Part shown: piece by piece, positions 53,061 through 64,000 of the stretch
How the letters are laid out: the number at the start of each line of letters is the position of its first letter
Position numbering within the stretch: the first letter of the stretch is position 1
Assembly: GCA_930367215.1 (NCBI GenBank)
Contig: OV884058.1
Coordinates: forward strand, 109,949,802 to 110,013,801
DNA from: Pollenia angustigena
Taxonomy: Eukaryota; Arthropoda; Insecta; Diptera; Polleniidae
Reading direction: 5' to 3'
DNA length: 64,000 nucleotides
Notes under the pieces: model-generated
What the model saw: only the letters and a program-made list of their open reading frames with translations
Database searches by the model: none
What the model was told of the DNA's origin: nothing
Translations under genes and position numbers: made by a program

Positions 53061-53585
53061 GTTTGACAGTGAAACAAAACATATATTCTTATATACATAC
53101 TTAACATGTATGTATGTTTAGTTACCTGAACTATTCTTTTTTGTTATTAATAAATATAATTTAACTAAACTGGATATTGTTTTCATATTTTTTTAATGCA
53201 CAAGTATACATTTTTAGTGCATATTTTAAATGCATATTTTTCATTTAATAGCTATAAGCTATTCGTGCTGTGGTCGTTGCTAAAATTTTTTTCATCATTG
53301 TATAAAAGTCACATTATTAAACATTAAAATATAATGTTTGTCTACAGTATCACTACAATTCTTTTGTTTTTTTTTTTTTAACAAGGAACAGAACATTATA
53401 TTTTACTTGTACTGCCAATGAAGGAAAACAATAGTTGCGTTCGAGAACACAAAAGCTTTTACTATTTTTTTACTAAACTTTACTGCATTTTACGAAATCG
53501 CGTTCGAGTACACAAAATGCAGTAAATGAGAACATTAATTGAGAGCGAAAAGTGACAGTTCTTGTCTGAGTATTTACAAATTTTT

Positions 53586-54056
53586 AAGGTGGAAGTACAT
53601 AACACGCGTTAGTTCGTCGACAAGTATCGTGCGTTTATAAACTTTAGCGCGTCAAAAACTGCAAGTTACACAACACGCGTTACAAAAGCCATTTCTGTCA
53701 GCTGTTTTTTATTTGTTTACTTATTTGTGCATTAAAAACGCGTTCGAAAGTATATCAAGATTTTGTTATTTTATTAAATTTATTCTTTTTTATAAATATT
53801 GTATGTTTTTTAAGCTCTTCAATAAGTTTTTCTTTCATGATTCACAAATTTGTTAAATTATTCTTTTTATTGTCAGCTGATTACTTGTCAAAAACACACA
53901 ACGCGTTAAAAAGTTCAAAGTTAACCAACTTTCTGGCGCAAACGCGTGAAAATATTTTGCATGTAGCTTGTTCTATGAAAACACACTAGCTTAACTTTTT
54001 TTGACAGAAGACGACAGAGCGCGCGCGCAATAACGCGTGTTATGTACTTTTACCTT
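53586..54056 (+). mobile_element. MITE family B, copy 2
   Basis: Very similar to 49289-49747. An extra GACAGAAGAC-type tandem duplication precedes the GCGC run near the right end. Nested in the hAT-like element. Confidence 0.8.
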
Positions 54057-54650
54057 TACTGCAGAAATTTCTGCAGTAAAATTTAGTAAATCAAAAAAAC
54101 ATATGTTTCAAAAGGTAAACAAACAAAAGTAACAAATAAAAAGCATACAAATTGTGAAAAAATTGTTAAATAAAAGAAAAGTTGAAATAAAAATTAAACC
54201 AAAACAAAAAGTGAATAAATATTAATTAATTAAACTTGTTTGTGAAGCATTTATTTGGCTAAATATAAACTTTTGAAATTTTATTTGTTACGTTAATTTT
54301 ACATATATGTATTATTATTATTATTATTCGATCAATCGGTATAAATTTTTCGATTAATCCTTTAATTGAAATTACAAATTTTAAATTATTCGAAGAATTA
54401 ATCGTCTAAAATTATTCGTTTAATCGAACCAGAATTAGTCGACTGAATACCCTAATCCTTATTTACTTTAGCTTGGACTAGTCAGTATTTTTTTTTAATC
54501 GGTAAAAGTTGATAAACAGCATAACCAACATTCAATTAGAAAAAATACAATATTAACAAAACCTTGAACATAATTTGAAAGAATAACACATCTTTTTTAA
54601 AAAACCTTTCAACAAAAACAAATTTTTCTTCTTCTTATTTTGTAACTTCA

Positions 54651-55024
54651 CCCTGCAAATAATAGGACCAGTCCAAACACGCGTGTAAAGAGTAGTCCAC
54701 AAGGGACCAGGACTAGTCCAAAACTAAGCCAAACGTATGGAAAAAACCTGGTCTATTTAACATTACGATGTCCTAGGAGAGGACCATATAACCCACCTTT
54801 GGACCACTAAGGAGTAGTTTTAAAACTACTCCATGGTATACTCCAGAGGATTAGTTTTGAAGTCGTTTAAAAACGAAAGCATGTCGTTGAAAAACGAAGA
54901 CATGTCGTCTCACTACAAACACTTTTTAACAATGACATGGTCCATGCTTGCATGACATCGGACCAGTCCATGGAGTAGTCCATTTTATCAAAATGGATCA
55001 GGTGGTCCAATTTTATTTGCAGGG
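54651..55024 (+). mobile_element. MITE family A, copy 3
   Basis: Best-preserved copy: CCCTGCAAATAATAGGACCA to TGGTCCAATTTTATTTGCAG then GG, 374 bp. It carries several GGACYAGTCC palindromes near both ends and an inner CGTTTAAAAACGAA/CGTTGAAAAACGAA pair. CA lies outside both ends. Confidence 0.8.
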
Positions 55025-55850
55025 CAATTGAAGAAAAATATTAAAAATCTGTTCTTTTCTGAAAAAAAAAATAAAATTTTAAAATAGCTAGAAAAAAGGT
55101 TTATTCAATTGGATTTCAAAAGACCGCTAGATTTCTCCCGCTAATCAACAAAATTAAAATTATCCCGCGATGGGTACATAAAAATCCCTAGTGTCGCGGA
55201 AAAATGGCAATAGTGGTTCTAGTTCTAAGTGCCCTAAAAATGTTATGCACTCTTCGACGCAAACTCCTATTTTTTCTGTGAAAATATGTGTACATACATA
55301 CATACATATGTACATATTTTGAATAGTTATTGCTTTTTAAATTAACCCAGTTATGACTACCTTTATTATTATCATCAACACTAAATACATATTTACATAT
55401 GTATGTTTGTATGCATACGTAATATATTTTTTATATAATTTTTACTACAATGCAAAATCACTGTTTAGTTTCCATAAATGAACTTGTCACTATTTTTCAA
55501 AGCCTAAATAAAAGTATTAATTCAATTTCACCTTTGAGATCTCTTCTTACAATTCCAAAACAAAATTTGTTTCTCAATATTTTGTTATTGTGCAGGTAAA
55601 ATCTATTTCATATTATTATTTTTTTTTATTTTTGTTACTTTTTACTTTGTTATCAATGTGATTTGTCGATTTAAAGGTGTTGGCAGTAGTACCAGATCTT
55701 GCAATTTTTTTTTGCTGTCAAAGCTATGTTCGTTTACTCGAAATTCTTACTACTTTTAGTACAATTTAAAAATTTGTTTTATTTTTGTATTGAAAACTTC
55801 TAACTGCAATAAAATAAGTTAATTTTAGTAACTCCCCCTATATCTGCACT
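55025..55850. other. No gene seen
   Basis: AT-rich with ACATAC simple repeats; nothing assignable. Confidence 0.35.
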
Positions 55851-55859
55851 TGTATTTGA

Positions 55860-56165
55860 TTGATTGCAACTCATTTTTGATTTCATTCATTTGAGTTGCA
55901 ATTCATTGTTCTAATTCATTTTAATTAATTCAAAATCAATTCAATTCAAATGAATCTGTTAAATGAATTGCAATTCACTTTAACAAATTCATTTGAATTG
56001 GAAACGAATTGCAATTCATTGGAATAAAAATGAATTGCAATTCATTGGATTAAAAACGAATTGCAACTCGTTCTACAAATTCATTTGAATTGGAAACGAA
56101 TTGAAATTCATTTCTGCCTAATTCGTTTAAATTGATTCAAATTTAATTCAAACTTCATTTACAGC
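55860..56165. repeat. Degenerate GAATTGCAATTC repeat array
   Basis: About ten irregularly spaced copies of GAATTGCAATTCATT or its half, plus ATTCATTTGAATTGGAAACG units at 55988 and 56083. An expanded palindromic word rather than a clean tandem array. A GATATATC/GCCGATATTTCGGTAT patch follows at 56440-56500. Confidence 0.5.
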
Positions 56166-56635
56166 TCGGTAAACAATAGGCTTCTTTATTTTCTAAAGCT
56201 TAAAATCCTTTATTAATAGCTAATGCTAAGTGAGCCGCTAACTTTTGAAACTTTGAACTATTTTCCATCTTCATTGATTCATTTATTATATGAAACAATT
56301 TCATTATCTATTCTGTTTTAATTTTTTGTTCTGCTTTTTAATGTGTGATTTCTATTAGTTGCTATGCAAAAAATAAGCAAAGAAAATTAAATTATTTGTT
56401 CAAAAATACTGGAAAAAAATATAAAGAGTATCGTCGATAACGATATATCAGAAAATCTGAAGTTTCGCCGATATTTCGGTATTGGCATTCGTTATATCCC
56501 TAGTAATAATTAAATGGCAAATAATTTCTACAATCACTATGATTAGCGTTTTCTTAAGAAATTAATTATACGTTTTCATACGAAATTTCTTTTTGAGTGT
56601 AACTAATTTAATCAAAGTGTAATGTGCTCTTTTCA

Positions 56636-56719
56636 GGTGACAAACAATTGATTTTGTAGAAAAATTTAATTTTCATATAAATTTTACTACACAATCAATT
56701 GCTTGTCACCTAGAAACAA
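56636..56719. mobile_element. Hairpin MITE, CAGGTGACAA ends
   Basis: CAGGTGACAAACAATTGATT at the left and AATCAATTGCTTGTCACCT at the right around a short AT centre; 84 bp. Half a copy lies at 23951. Confidence 0.6.
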
Positions 56720-56733
56720 CACATTAATGTTGT

Positions 56734-56860
56734 GTTTATAGAACACGAGCGCCTTACTCGTCCGTTCAACTTACATTTAAAACAAAAACAAAATTTCGAA
56801 ATTAGTTTTTGTCTTAAATGTAAGTTGAACGGACGAGTAAGGCGCTCGTGTTGTATAAAC
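56734..56860. repeat. Near-perfect 50-bp-arm hairpin
   Basis: GTTTATAGAACACGAGCGCC at 56734 and onward through TTACTCGTCCGTTCAACTTA is mirrored at 56806-56860 with only a few mismatches; the loop is ~20 bp. It is GC-richer than its surroundings. It could be a very short MITE or a transcribed hairpin. Confidence 0.7.
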
Positions 56861-57759
56861 TACACATAATTAATATTTTAAAATACATACATACATTTAA
56901 TTTAAGTTTAATCAATAACTCTATTTCTCCAAAAATAAAACTGAAAAAAGCTTAAAACGTTTAATAAAAACGCAAACGAAAATGACAAATGGCAAATGAA
57001 AATTATGCAGTTAAATCAAAATTTGTAATGCTAAATTTAGCTGCTAAAATGGTAACACTGGCTGTTGAGCGTACTCTTTTTACTTTTCTTGAGACTTGTG
57101 TTTATTGTTTATTTCATCTCGCTTTACCTTTTTCAAATATATTTGAATATGTACATATGTATGTATATACAAAAATTGTGTGTTTGTTACATCCCAATTG
57201 TGTGTGAGAATACTCGCTCCATATGAGTCCGAAAACGTCACAGTTACTTATCGGGGGCATTAATATCTGTACATATGTACATGTGTGTGATTTTTTTTAT
57301 TTCATGTTTTTTGTTTCTGTATAATGATTTTAAACTGGTATAATATTTCTGTAGGTTTTCTTTTGTTGTTTTTTTTTATTTAATATGTTTGCCATCAGGG
57401 CTGTCTAACATGGCGATTTCACGCCAAACGTGGCAGTTTTTTAAACTTATTTGGCGATGAAAATTTGTGTTTGGAGACTTGGCGGTTTTTTTTGGCGAGG
57501 TTTAACATTGTTGGCAATTATTTTGGCGAATTGGGAAATCATCATTTTTTGAAAACTTCTATTTGAAATATGTGTCCATTAATTAATTATAGCATTAAAG
57601 AATGCTCTTTAATCAGTAAAAAGTATATGAGTACAATACGAAGGTTAGTTTTTTGATGATAAATTGAAAATATTTCCATATTTCACTTTTTGTTGAGAAA
57701 TTTTTTATAAAAAGTTATTTGTTAAATTTAAAAATTTTGTATAAAAATATTTTTAAAGT
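56861..57759. other. No gene seen
   Basis: AT-rich, with several TTGGCGA words at 57420-57540. No assignable element. Confidence 0.35.
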
Positions 57760-58000
57760 GAGGCCGAGTGTATTACACAAGGTTTTTGAGATCTCAGTTA
57801 AACTAGGTTTAGTTAATCTGACAGCAGATTTGTGCCGCCATTGCCAAGTTTGTATGCATACATAATTTTGACGAAACAGCTAAGTTTTGCATAAAATGTT
57901 GGTCTTTAATAAAATAAATCACATTTCGCCGGAAAATTCCGAGTTTCAGACTACGTTAAACTAAGCTTAAACTTAATTCTCATCTCAAAAACCCGGCCTT
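57760..58000. mobile_element. MITE, AGGCCG(A/G)G..TTTTTGAGAT ends
   Basis: Left GAGGCCGAGTG...GGTTTTTGAGAT and right CATCTCAAAAACCCGGCCTT are inverted. Inner AGTTTAA/TTAAACTAAG words are also mirrored. ~240 bp. Confidence 0.6.
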
Positions 58001-58476
58001 AGAGAACAAAAAAAGGACATAAATGTGTATACTTGTTACTTAATAATTTTTATGCAAAGTTACTAATAATTTATGAATTAAATAAAAAAAATAAAAAAAA
58101 AACGAAACAAACAGGCCTTTTCTGCATACACTTGCGGTGCATCAGGATAGAACCAACACATTTTAAAATAAAAAAGCTGTATAAATTGCAAATACGGATA
58201 GAACAAAAAAAGTTTGCTATGCAGAAAAAAGTTGACACTTCAAAAAAATTAAACACATAAAATAATATGACAATGGTGTTTTTTCTTTTTTTTTTGGAGT
58301 CAAGTATAAAATTCTTCATTATTTTTTGGTTTAACAGAATATAACCACTTGCCTTTTTTGCTTAAATCAGTACTCGGTTGTGATAAAACTTTATAAAAAT
58401 CAAATACGATTAAAATATAAATTTGTGGCTGCAGTTTAGTGGATAAATACGAAAACTTTCTGTAAATTCGTCGGAA

Positions 58477-58770
58477 ATGGTTAAAATTGATGTTTACAAT
58501 TCTGAAAGATATTCCTATCGCGAAATCGCTAGAAAAATCCGACGAAGGCATAATGTAGTAATGAGTTATAAAAAAAAAATCGCGAAACATAAAAAAAATT
58601 AGAAAAAAGGTACTCTTACACCACAGGACAAGCGAACAATTCTTCGAATTCCCTCAAATTCAGCCTATTCTAGCACTTAGCAGGAGTGAGTGCAAGTAAA
58701 TGAACAGTTCGACGCGCTATTTTAAGCAGTGACCATTTACAGCAATCCGTCAACATCAGCGCCTTCAATT
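58477..58770 (+). pseudogene. Tc1-like transposase N-terminal remnant
   Basis: ATG at 58477 reads MVKIDVYNSERYSYREIARK, then IRRRHNVVMSYKKKIAKHKK to a stop at 58600. A second frame gives GTLTPQDKRTILRIPSNSAY and a third AGVSASK, stop, TVRRAILSSDHLQ. SYREIAxKIxRxHNVVxxY then LTPxDKRxILR then SASxxTVRRAI is the paired helix-turn-helix DNA-binding region of Tc1-type transposases. Catalytic residues are absent; an INE-1-like element follows at 58834. Confidence 0.7.
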
Positions 58771-58833
58771 TCAATTTCTTTTTTGACATAAATATTATAT
58801 AAGTTTTTTTGTGTAAACAAAACTTAATTTTTA

Positions 58834-59762
58834 TACCCTCCACTACAATAAGTTGTGATGAGGGTATATTCAGTTTGTCATTCCGTGTGAAACTTTTTTA
58901 TTATTCATCTCAGACCCTATAAAGTATATATATTCTGGGTCCTTGAGTGTTTCTAAGTTGATTTAGCCATGTCCGTCTGTCTGTCCGTCTGTCCGTCTGT
59001 CCGTCTGTTGAAAACACGCTCACTTTCGAACAACTCAAAAGAAATGAACAAACTTGGTGCCAAATTGCTTGTAGTTATCCTAAGCAGTTTGGGATTGAAA
59101 TCCAGCAAAATCGGTTCATTAGGACCAGAGCTATGAATCAAAATGTGGAACCACCACCTAAAAAAATTGATAATTTTGTTACAAAAACTAACATAAATGG
59201 TGGAATAATGCACGGAATAAGATAAGATTTGGCAAAAATTAATTTTATTCGGCTAAAAATCACACTGCCAAATTTCGTGAAGATCCGTCCATAATTTACC
59301 CTAAGCCCCATATAAACACTACTCCCGGAAAACAGTTTAGTACGCCTAAAACCGTAAAAAATAACGCTATCGTAACAAAATTTGGCACGTCACAATTTTT
59401 TGGGACTAGAAATAACACTGTGAAATTTCGTGACGATCGGTCCATAATTTTTCTTAGGCCCCATATAAACCTTACTACCGGAAAACAGTTTAACACGCTT
59501 AAAACCGTAAAAAATAATGCAATCGTAACAAAATTTGGTACGTCACAGTTTTTTAGGACTAGAAATGACGCTGTGAAATTTCGTGATGATTGGTCCACAA
59601 TTTACCCTAGGCCCCATATAAACCCCACTACCAGAAAACAGTTTAGTCGCCAAAAACATAAAATAAATATACGTCATACAGATATTACTCCTTAAACATT
59701 TGAACTGTCGGTGGAGGGTATCAAAGATTCGGCACAGCCGAATATAGCACTCTAACTTGTTT
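58834..59762 (+). mobile_element. INE-1-like element with three 153-bp tandem units
   Basis: Same family as 6298-7690 on the opposite strand. 5' TATACCCTC subterminal inverted repeat (58834-58870), a GTCCGTCT run (58970-59010), three units (59327, 59480, 59633) at exact 153-bp spacing, then a 3' hairpin TTCGGC-ACA-GCCGAA at 59728-59742 and TATAGCACTCTAACTTGTTT. Its reading frames are repeat-derived. Confidence 0.7.
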
Positions 59763-61010
59763 AAAATAAAATAAAACAAAATTACAAAAACCAATAAAAT
59801 GGACTTTTGGCGATATTTGACCTCCGGTTTGGCGATGGAGCACAAAAATCTGACAACACTGTTTGCCATACCTTACTTTGTTGTTCCCCTTTAATTTTTT
59901 TTTACCAATAAATGTGAGAAAGAGCTGAAAAAGAGTAAAATTGAAATACGAACAAAGATAGACATAAAGAAAAAAAAGAGAACAAGACAGACTTAAAATT
60001 TTTATTAAAAAAAGTAATAATTATGTATATGATAGATAATAATAAAGATTAATATTTTTAACACAATTTGTAAAGTTAATAAAGATATCAAACAATCTTT
60101 TGTAGTTATTTAGGTAGGTATTTACAGTCAGAGACAAAAGTTTAAATACCTACTCACTTAAAATTTGGAGTTTAAGGAAAACTAAAATTGTTCCTAAGGT
60201 CTATCCAATAGGTCTGCGCAAGAAGCCAGATGTTTATTTGGTTTATTCTTCAACGATGTCAAAAGTTGTTTACATTTTCCTTATACATGTATATTTTTGT
60301 TTACGTTTTTGATTTTTTGCCACACATACATATGTACATACATGCACACAAATCACATTTTTTCTTTTGTTTTCCCTATGCAGTAGTAAGACTTTGACAA
60401 CGGCGGCGAATTTTACACAAACACAATGCCTGTTTTTTTATATTGTTGTATTATTGTTTTACCAAAAATTTGTGGTATGCAGTTTTATATCTCTCAATTG
60501 ATAATAAAAAAAAAATATTGGAAAAATATGAATGTATGTAAGTATAGGTACATAACGGTAAAAAAAATAACGAAGACAAAAGTTTAAATACCGACATATT
60601 GAATTGTATCCCTGAAAAAATGTATCTCTTAAATAAAAAAAATTGCTACACCACTACAAAATAAAGAGCGGCTTACGTTATCTAGAATTACTATATCCTA
60701 AAACAAAATAACAAATCTTAAAATTTATGAACAATTAACAATTTTTAAAAACTTGTGTTTTTGTTTGAAATAAAAAAGTTGTTTTATACTGTACACCAAT
60801 ATATCGCTCATTTGCTGCAACTTCGTCATAACTCAAAAAAATTAATTTCGAAAAATGTGTTTTAAGTTTTTAATTCAAACGGAGAAAGTATAAAAGACTT
60901 ATAAATGAGTTTCAGTTCAAGTGGACATAAGGTTATTTATTAATTGAGCTCAAGTAATCAGATATTTTAACTTTATTGTAAAGGTTGTACATACAAATGA
61001 GTCGGTGCGC
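59763..61010. other. Mostly unassigned; partial MITE at 60205-60415
   Basis: AT-rich DNA. At 60205-60415 the word order GGTCTGCGCAAGAAGCC..GATG, GTTGTTTACAT, GTAGTAAG, TTTGACA matches the MITE at 24249-24458, without clear outer ends. Confidence 0.4.
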
Positions 61011-61384
61011 CTTAAGGCTAGATTACACTATTACAATTTGTTTTAATACATGTCAAAAACTCAAGTAATATGACAAAGTGTGATAGTGTGATTTGTTTCA
61101 CGAAAATGACAAGTACAGTGCGCTCGCGGTAACGTGAACTAATTAAAACCTAGGGAGTTCATGTTAGCGAAATTGTTCACGTTAGCGATTGTCGAATTTC
61201 GTAAAAAATATGTCGGTTTTACACGCTTGATCGTGAAATGTTTTTCTGATTATTTCCATTATTAATATTTAAAAATAAAATTATTAATTAGAATTCATTA
61301 CAAAACAAAATGAGATCACGAGAATATATTTATTGAATTAAAATTACATTGCAAATATAATTATTCATAACATTTAGGCATTAA

Positions 61385-61580
61385 AAAACTCGGTTATCTT
61401 TTTCTTCTGCTTTTTCTTTTCTAATAAGTAGTTGAAATACTGTTTTCTCCCTTAAGCGTTTAACTACACTCATGGCACTTTGATCCACCATTGCATCTCC
61501 TGCCTATTGCAATGCATTGTTAAAATTTTCAATTGCCTCACTTGCAGCAATTTTTTTAACAGGATCATCGGGAATGCAAA
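61385..61580 (-). pseudogene. pogo-type transposase C-terminus
   Basis: Reads CIPDDPVKKIAASEAIENFN, NALQ, a stop (TAG where Trp is usual), AGDAMVDQSAMSVVKRLREK, TVFQLLIRKEK and, after a one-base shift, KKKITEFF. The AxxAFxxALxWAE, then RRLREK and final KKxITxFF ending are typical of pogo/Tigger transposases. All catalytic parts are gone. Confidence 0.6.
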
Positions 61581-61669
61581 CTTTATAGGGTGTAGGATCA
61601 ATATTGTAGAAATTACAAACGGAATGACAAAGTTATTAATACTCTTTTACCTTCGGTGAAGGGTATACA
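61580..61669 (-). mobile_element. INE-1-like 5' end fragment in the pogo element
   Basis: CTTTATAGGGTGTAGGATCA, then AACGGAATGACAAAGTTATT and a CTTCGGTGAAGGGTATAC end match the 5' block of INE-1-like elements (compare 58850-58925). Confidence 0.5.
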
Positions 61670-62094
61670 AAATTGTTCACCGTTATAGAGCTTTCTGAGT
61701 TTGTTCACGTTACAGAGTAGTCAATGTAAAAAAAATCTTGTTCAAGTTAGGCGGTGTTCACGTTAGACGGTGTTCAAGTTACCGCGAGTGCACTGTATTA
61801 TTAAAATGTTTGACATCCCATACGACTTCACCGTTTTTTGAAAAATTTCTAAACAATAACATGTACTTTTCCTTGGCTCAGGTTTATACTTTGTGTGATG
61901 GTGTGAACACAAACTGTCATGTTAAATTAGATTTTTTGACAGTCGGAACAAAACTCATTAGATTTCTATCTCACAAAGTATTATGGAATACGTTAGACTT
62001 GTGAGATAGTGTAATTTAGCCTTGAGAAGTTATGTACGAATTAGTACCAACAACCTTTGAGTTTGCCAACAAAAAACGCTTCGCAACTTCTGTG

Positions 62095-62738
62095 GTGCGA
62101 TTCACTAACTTTTAACGATCCGACAATCGTAATATTTGTCGACATTTATATTCGCTTGCAGTAACGATAGTGTGATTCTGTAATTTTTTTTAACGATAGT
62201 ACACAGCTGTTTTTTTGTAACATCTCTGTCTACAAAATGTTAAAAAAAAAACGAAAAGCACAAAAGAGAATAAAATAAAAACATATGAAATTGTTCTTAA
62301 CCCCCCTTGTTACACATGTTTTTTCATTCAAAATGCATTGAAAAAGGTCTGGCCAGACTCATAAGTAAGACGAAGGGTTAATTTGTGGGTTTATATTTTT
62401 TTTGTGAATTTTACATTTAGAATTTAATTTTTGTTCTTAATTTGCTTTCTTTTTGGAAATTTTGAATTTATTATTTTGTTTTTGTTCATACATATACATA
62501 TGAATATATCTTTGTATGTATGTAAGCTATTTTAAACATAAAAACCATTTTATCGATAAAATAAACACACACTAAATTATTGTTGCTTAGATAACGACAA
62601 AAAAATTGCTTAAATTAACAGCTGACTTTAAACGACAGCGAATATCGTTAAAAATTTTACAGAATAGCATATTCGATAAATTTTCGTTATACTTATTTTA
62701 ACGATTCGATTGTCGTTATAAAAGTTAGTGAATCGCAC
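62095..62738. mobile_element. MITE, GTGCGATTCACTAACTTTTA ends
   Basis: 20-bp perfect inverted ends extended by AACGATNCGACAATCG words. 644 bp, non-coding, with GATAAAATA/ATCGTT words inside. Confidence 0.75.
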
Positions 62739-63164
62739 TACTGGTAAATTTTTTTTTGCTCTTGTTGCCATGGTTTTATGTTCTTTTGTAAGAGACGTGC
62801 TTATGTCGTGATTTGCTACGCGTGAGTCAGTCATTGGTGCGGCCGGGGATATATTTACAATTATAATCAGCCTTATTCTGTGAATACTTTGGATTGAAGG
62901 TTTCCTTGATATTTAAAAATTGGTTAAAGAGCCTTGTTTCTTGGGAAAATCGACAGTGTAATTTTTTGTGAAGATTAAAGGACACAGGCTGTGTGTCACT
63001 TTAATATTTTACAAAAAACGACACTGTTGATGATGATAACGACAACCGGAATAGGGCTGAATGATTTGAACAAACGAGTGCGTGAAAATAAAAATTAAAT
63101 TCTCACGCACTCACAAACTAACTTAAGTTTATAAAAAAAACTATTTTTGATACCGCAAAGCTCA
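62739..63164. other. No gene seen
   Basis: AT-rich spacer; nothing assignable. Confidence 0.35.
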
Positions 63165-63560
63165 TCAATGTTGTGACCAGTCGCCATAATGGTGCAATTG
63201 TCCGCAAAGGTGATAACCTCGTTGGGAGTTTAGAGAGTTAGAAGTTAAATAGGAGTAGTGACAGGACCTCGCCCTGAGGGTCCCTCTGTTAAACTCTACG
63301 GTGTTTTGAGCATCTGTCTCTTAACTCCACAAACGGCTGCCTGCCACTCCGATAATTCATTATCTATCTTCGTGTTGTTGGGCATTGTGGACTGCAGGCT
63401 GTTTTGCAAGAATGTGGCGTGACTAACGTGACTTAGTCACTCAAGAGCCACTAGGATAGTACGCTGACTAGGCCTCTGCTGGATTAAGACCTCTAAGATC
63501 CTGTAATTCCTGCAATTGTTTTAGAACTGCGGCCACTTTATAATTAAATTTTGTAAAGTG
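63165..63560 (-). pseudogene. Jockey-like LINE reverse transcriptase remnant
   Basis: On the minus strand, with frameshifts: QPFVELRDRCSKHRRV, QRDPQGEVLSLLLFNF, then a frame with VITFADNCTIMATGHNIDEL. These match the RT motifs G(V/T)PQGxVLSPLLFN and F/YADDxxIxAxG; the catalytic second Asp reads Asn. The region is GC-richer than its flanks. No element ends were identified. From 63561 to 63835 nothing else is assignable. Confidence 0.55.
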
Positions 63561-63835
63561 TCAATTTTACTTAGTCCTCCCAGGAGGTTGCGTTTATGCA
63601 CATTAAGTTTGTACACTTCCCTTGTCGTTGCATTAAAATAAGAGGTTTTTTAAAGACTGCGGCCGAGTGGTATTATGGAAATATATAGCCACAAGGATTT
63701 TTGTGTACTAGACTAGTCCAGGATATGTATTTTTTGTAGGGGATGAAGATTTTAGGTTGTGAAATTACTTTCGTTTATACAGGGAATAGAGTCGGTCTAT
63801 AGTGATTATAAAAACTATGTAACTAAGCAGCATTT

Positions 63836-63948
63836 TACGGTTCACAACTCAACTCAGTTGAGTTGTAAATCCGACAACTAGTTGTGTAAACCTTAATACA
63901 AAAATTAAAAAATTACAACTCAACTGAGTTGAGTTGTGAATCGTAATA
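63836..63948. mobile_element. Short MITE, TTACG(G/A)TTCACAACTCAACT ends
   Basis: Each end is itself a palindrome (ACAACTCAACTNAGTTGAGT then TGT), so the 113-bp element can fold as two small or one large hairpin. The last 50 bases of the window are unassigned. Confidence 0.6.
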
Positions 63949-64000
63949 GAGGCCTACACAAACAAAATACGAAGAACGATTTTCGAATTGCGGTCATATT

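Larger units (their letters stand above)
52003..54454. mobile_element. hAT-like 2.45 kb nonautonomous element (container)
   Basis: Ends TAGGGTATTCA and its mirror TGAATACCCTA. Flanked by an 8-bp direct repeat, ATCCTTAT (51995-52002 and 54455-54462), the hAT signature. It contains the 52440-52580 repeat, a mariner remnant and MITE B copy 2. No hAT transposase motif was seen. Confidence 0.6.
61116..61795 (-). mobile_element. pogo/Tigger-like element, deleted
   Basis: Ends CAGTGCGCTCGCGGTAACGT and (reverse complement) CAGTGCACTCGCGGTAACTT, flanked by TA (61114-61115, 61796-61797). Extra GTTCACGTTA/GTTCAAGTTA words form subterminal repeats. It retains the transposase C-terminus (minus strand) and carries an INE-1-like fragment at 61580-61669. 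Confidence 0.8.
61012..62026. mobile_element. MITE, AAGGCTAGATTACACTAT ends, interrupted
   Basis: AAGGCTAGATTACACTAT at the left and ATAGTGTAATTTAGCCTT at the right. About 335 bp once the pogo-like element is removed. Words ACAAAGTGTGATAGTGTGAT / GTGTGATGGTGTGAACAC are repeated within. Confidence 0.6.

Noticed and set aside
28001..64000. Second MED13 exon (DL-x-GIKW segment)
   Set aside because: Looked for by eye on the plus strand and not found. Absence by reading is not proof, and a translated profile search would decide.

Overview
The window is AT-rich genomic DNA of a higher fly (Diptera: Brachycera; a calyptrate such as a blow fly, house fly or stable fly would fit, but the species cannot be fixed from sequence alone). 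The evidence is one short exon that reads as the start of the Mediator subunit MED13 (Drosophila skuld), LOA-clade LINEs, INE-1/DINE-1-like repeats, and Harbinger, hAT, piggyBac, mariner and pogo families packed as nested insertions. No bacterial, viral or organellar gene was seen.

Host gene: an ATG-started, 23-codon reading frame at 27926-27994 (+) runs into a consensus GTGAGT splice donor. It carries NGASLEDCH, the hallmark of the MED13 N-terminus. A 14-codon upstream ORF ends in an ATGA overlap with its start codon. The next MED13 exon was not found in the following 36 kb, so 28-64 kb is best read as part of a very long first coding intron on the plus strand. The 28 kb before it would be upstream DNA, 5' leader or earlier introns. 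No other convincing host coding exon was found.

Layout. 1-7.7 kb: an INE-1-like element, a decayed LOA LINE (minus strand) split by a piggyBac-like remnant, then an INE-1-like element with six 153-bp tandem units. 8-11 kb: a hAT-type MITE nested in another MITE, then three short inverted-repeat MITEs. 11-14 kb: TE-poor, with one possible noncoding exon. 14-24.5 kb: inverted copies of a ~0.5 kb repeat, palindromic MITEs and three foldback elements, two of which look retrotransposed (A-rich tails, 11- and 13-bp target duplications). 24.5-28 kb: TE-poor, ending in the MED13 exon. 28-32.3 kb: MITEs, a tRNA-derived SINE, a TTAA-flanked MITE and a jockey/CR1-like LINE 3' part. 32.3-37.9 kb: a full-length, apparently intact LOA LINE with perfect 12-bp target duplications. 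38-44.4 kb: MITEs, a Harbinger element carrying a Myb/SANT-like gene fragment nested in a MITE, and a Harbinger nuclease gene split by a 5'-truncated LOA insertion. 46.5-55 kb: a LINE with a Tourist-type MITE in it, two differently deleted mariners, and a 2.45 kb hAT-like container holding a mariner and a MITE. 55-64 kb: AT-rich repeats, a Tc1-like remnant, an INE-1-like element, a pogo-like element nested in a MITE, further MITEs and a jockey-like RT fragment.

The content therefore works as a layered insertion record inside and around one gene rather than as an operon or pathway. Nesting order and target duplications give relative ages: the Harbinger, piggyBac and first LOA copies are old and broken, while the 32.3-37.9 kb LOA is young. 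I found no new multigene system. The items most worth testing are the MED13 exon and its overlapping upstream ORF, the intact LOA, the snap-back retroelement family and the 153-bp repeat array.
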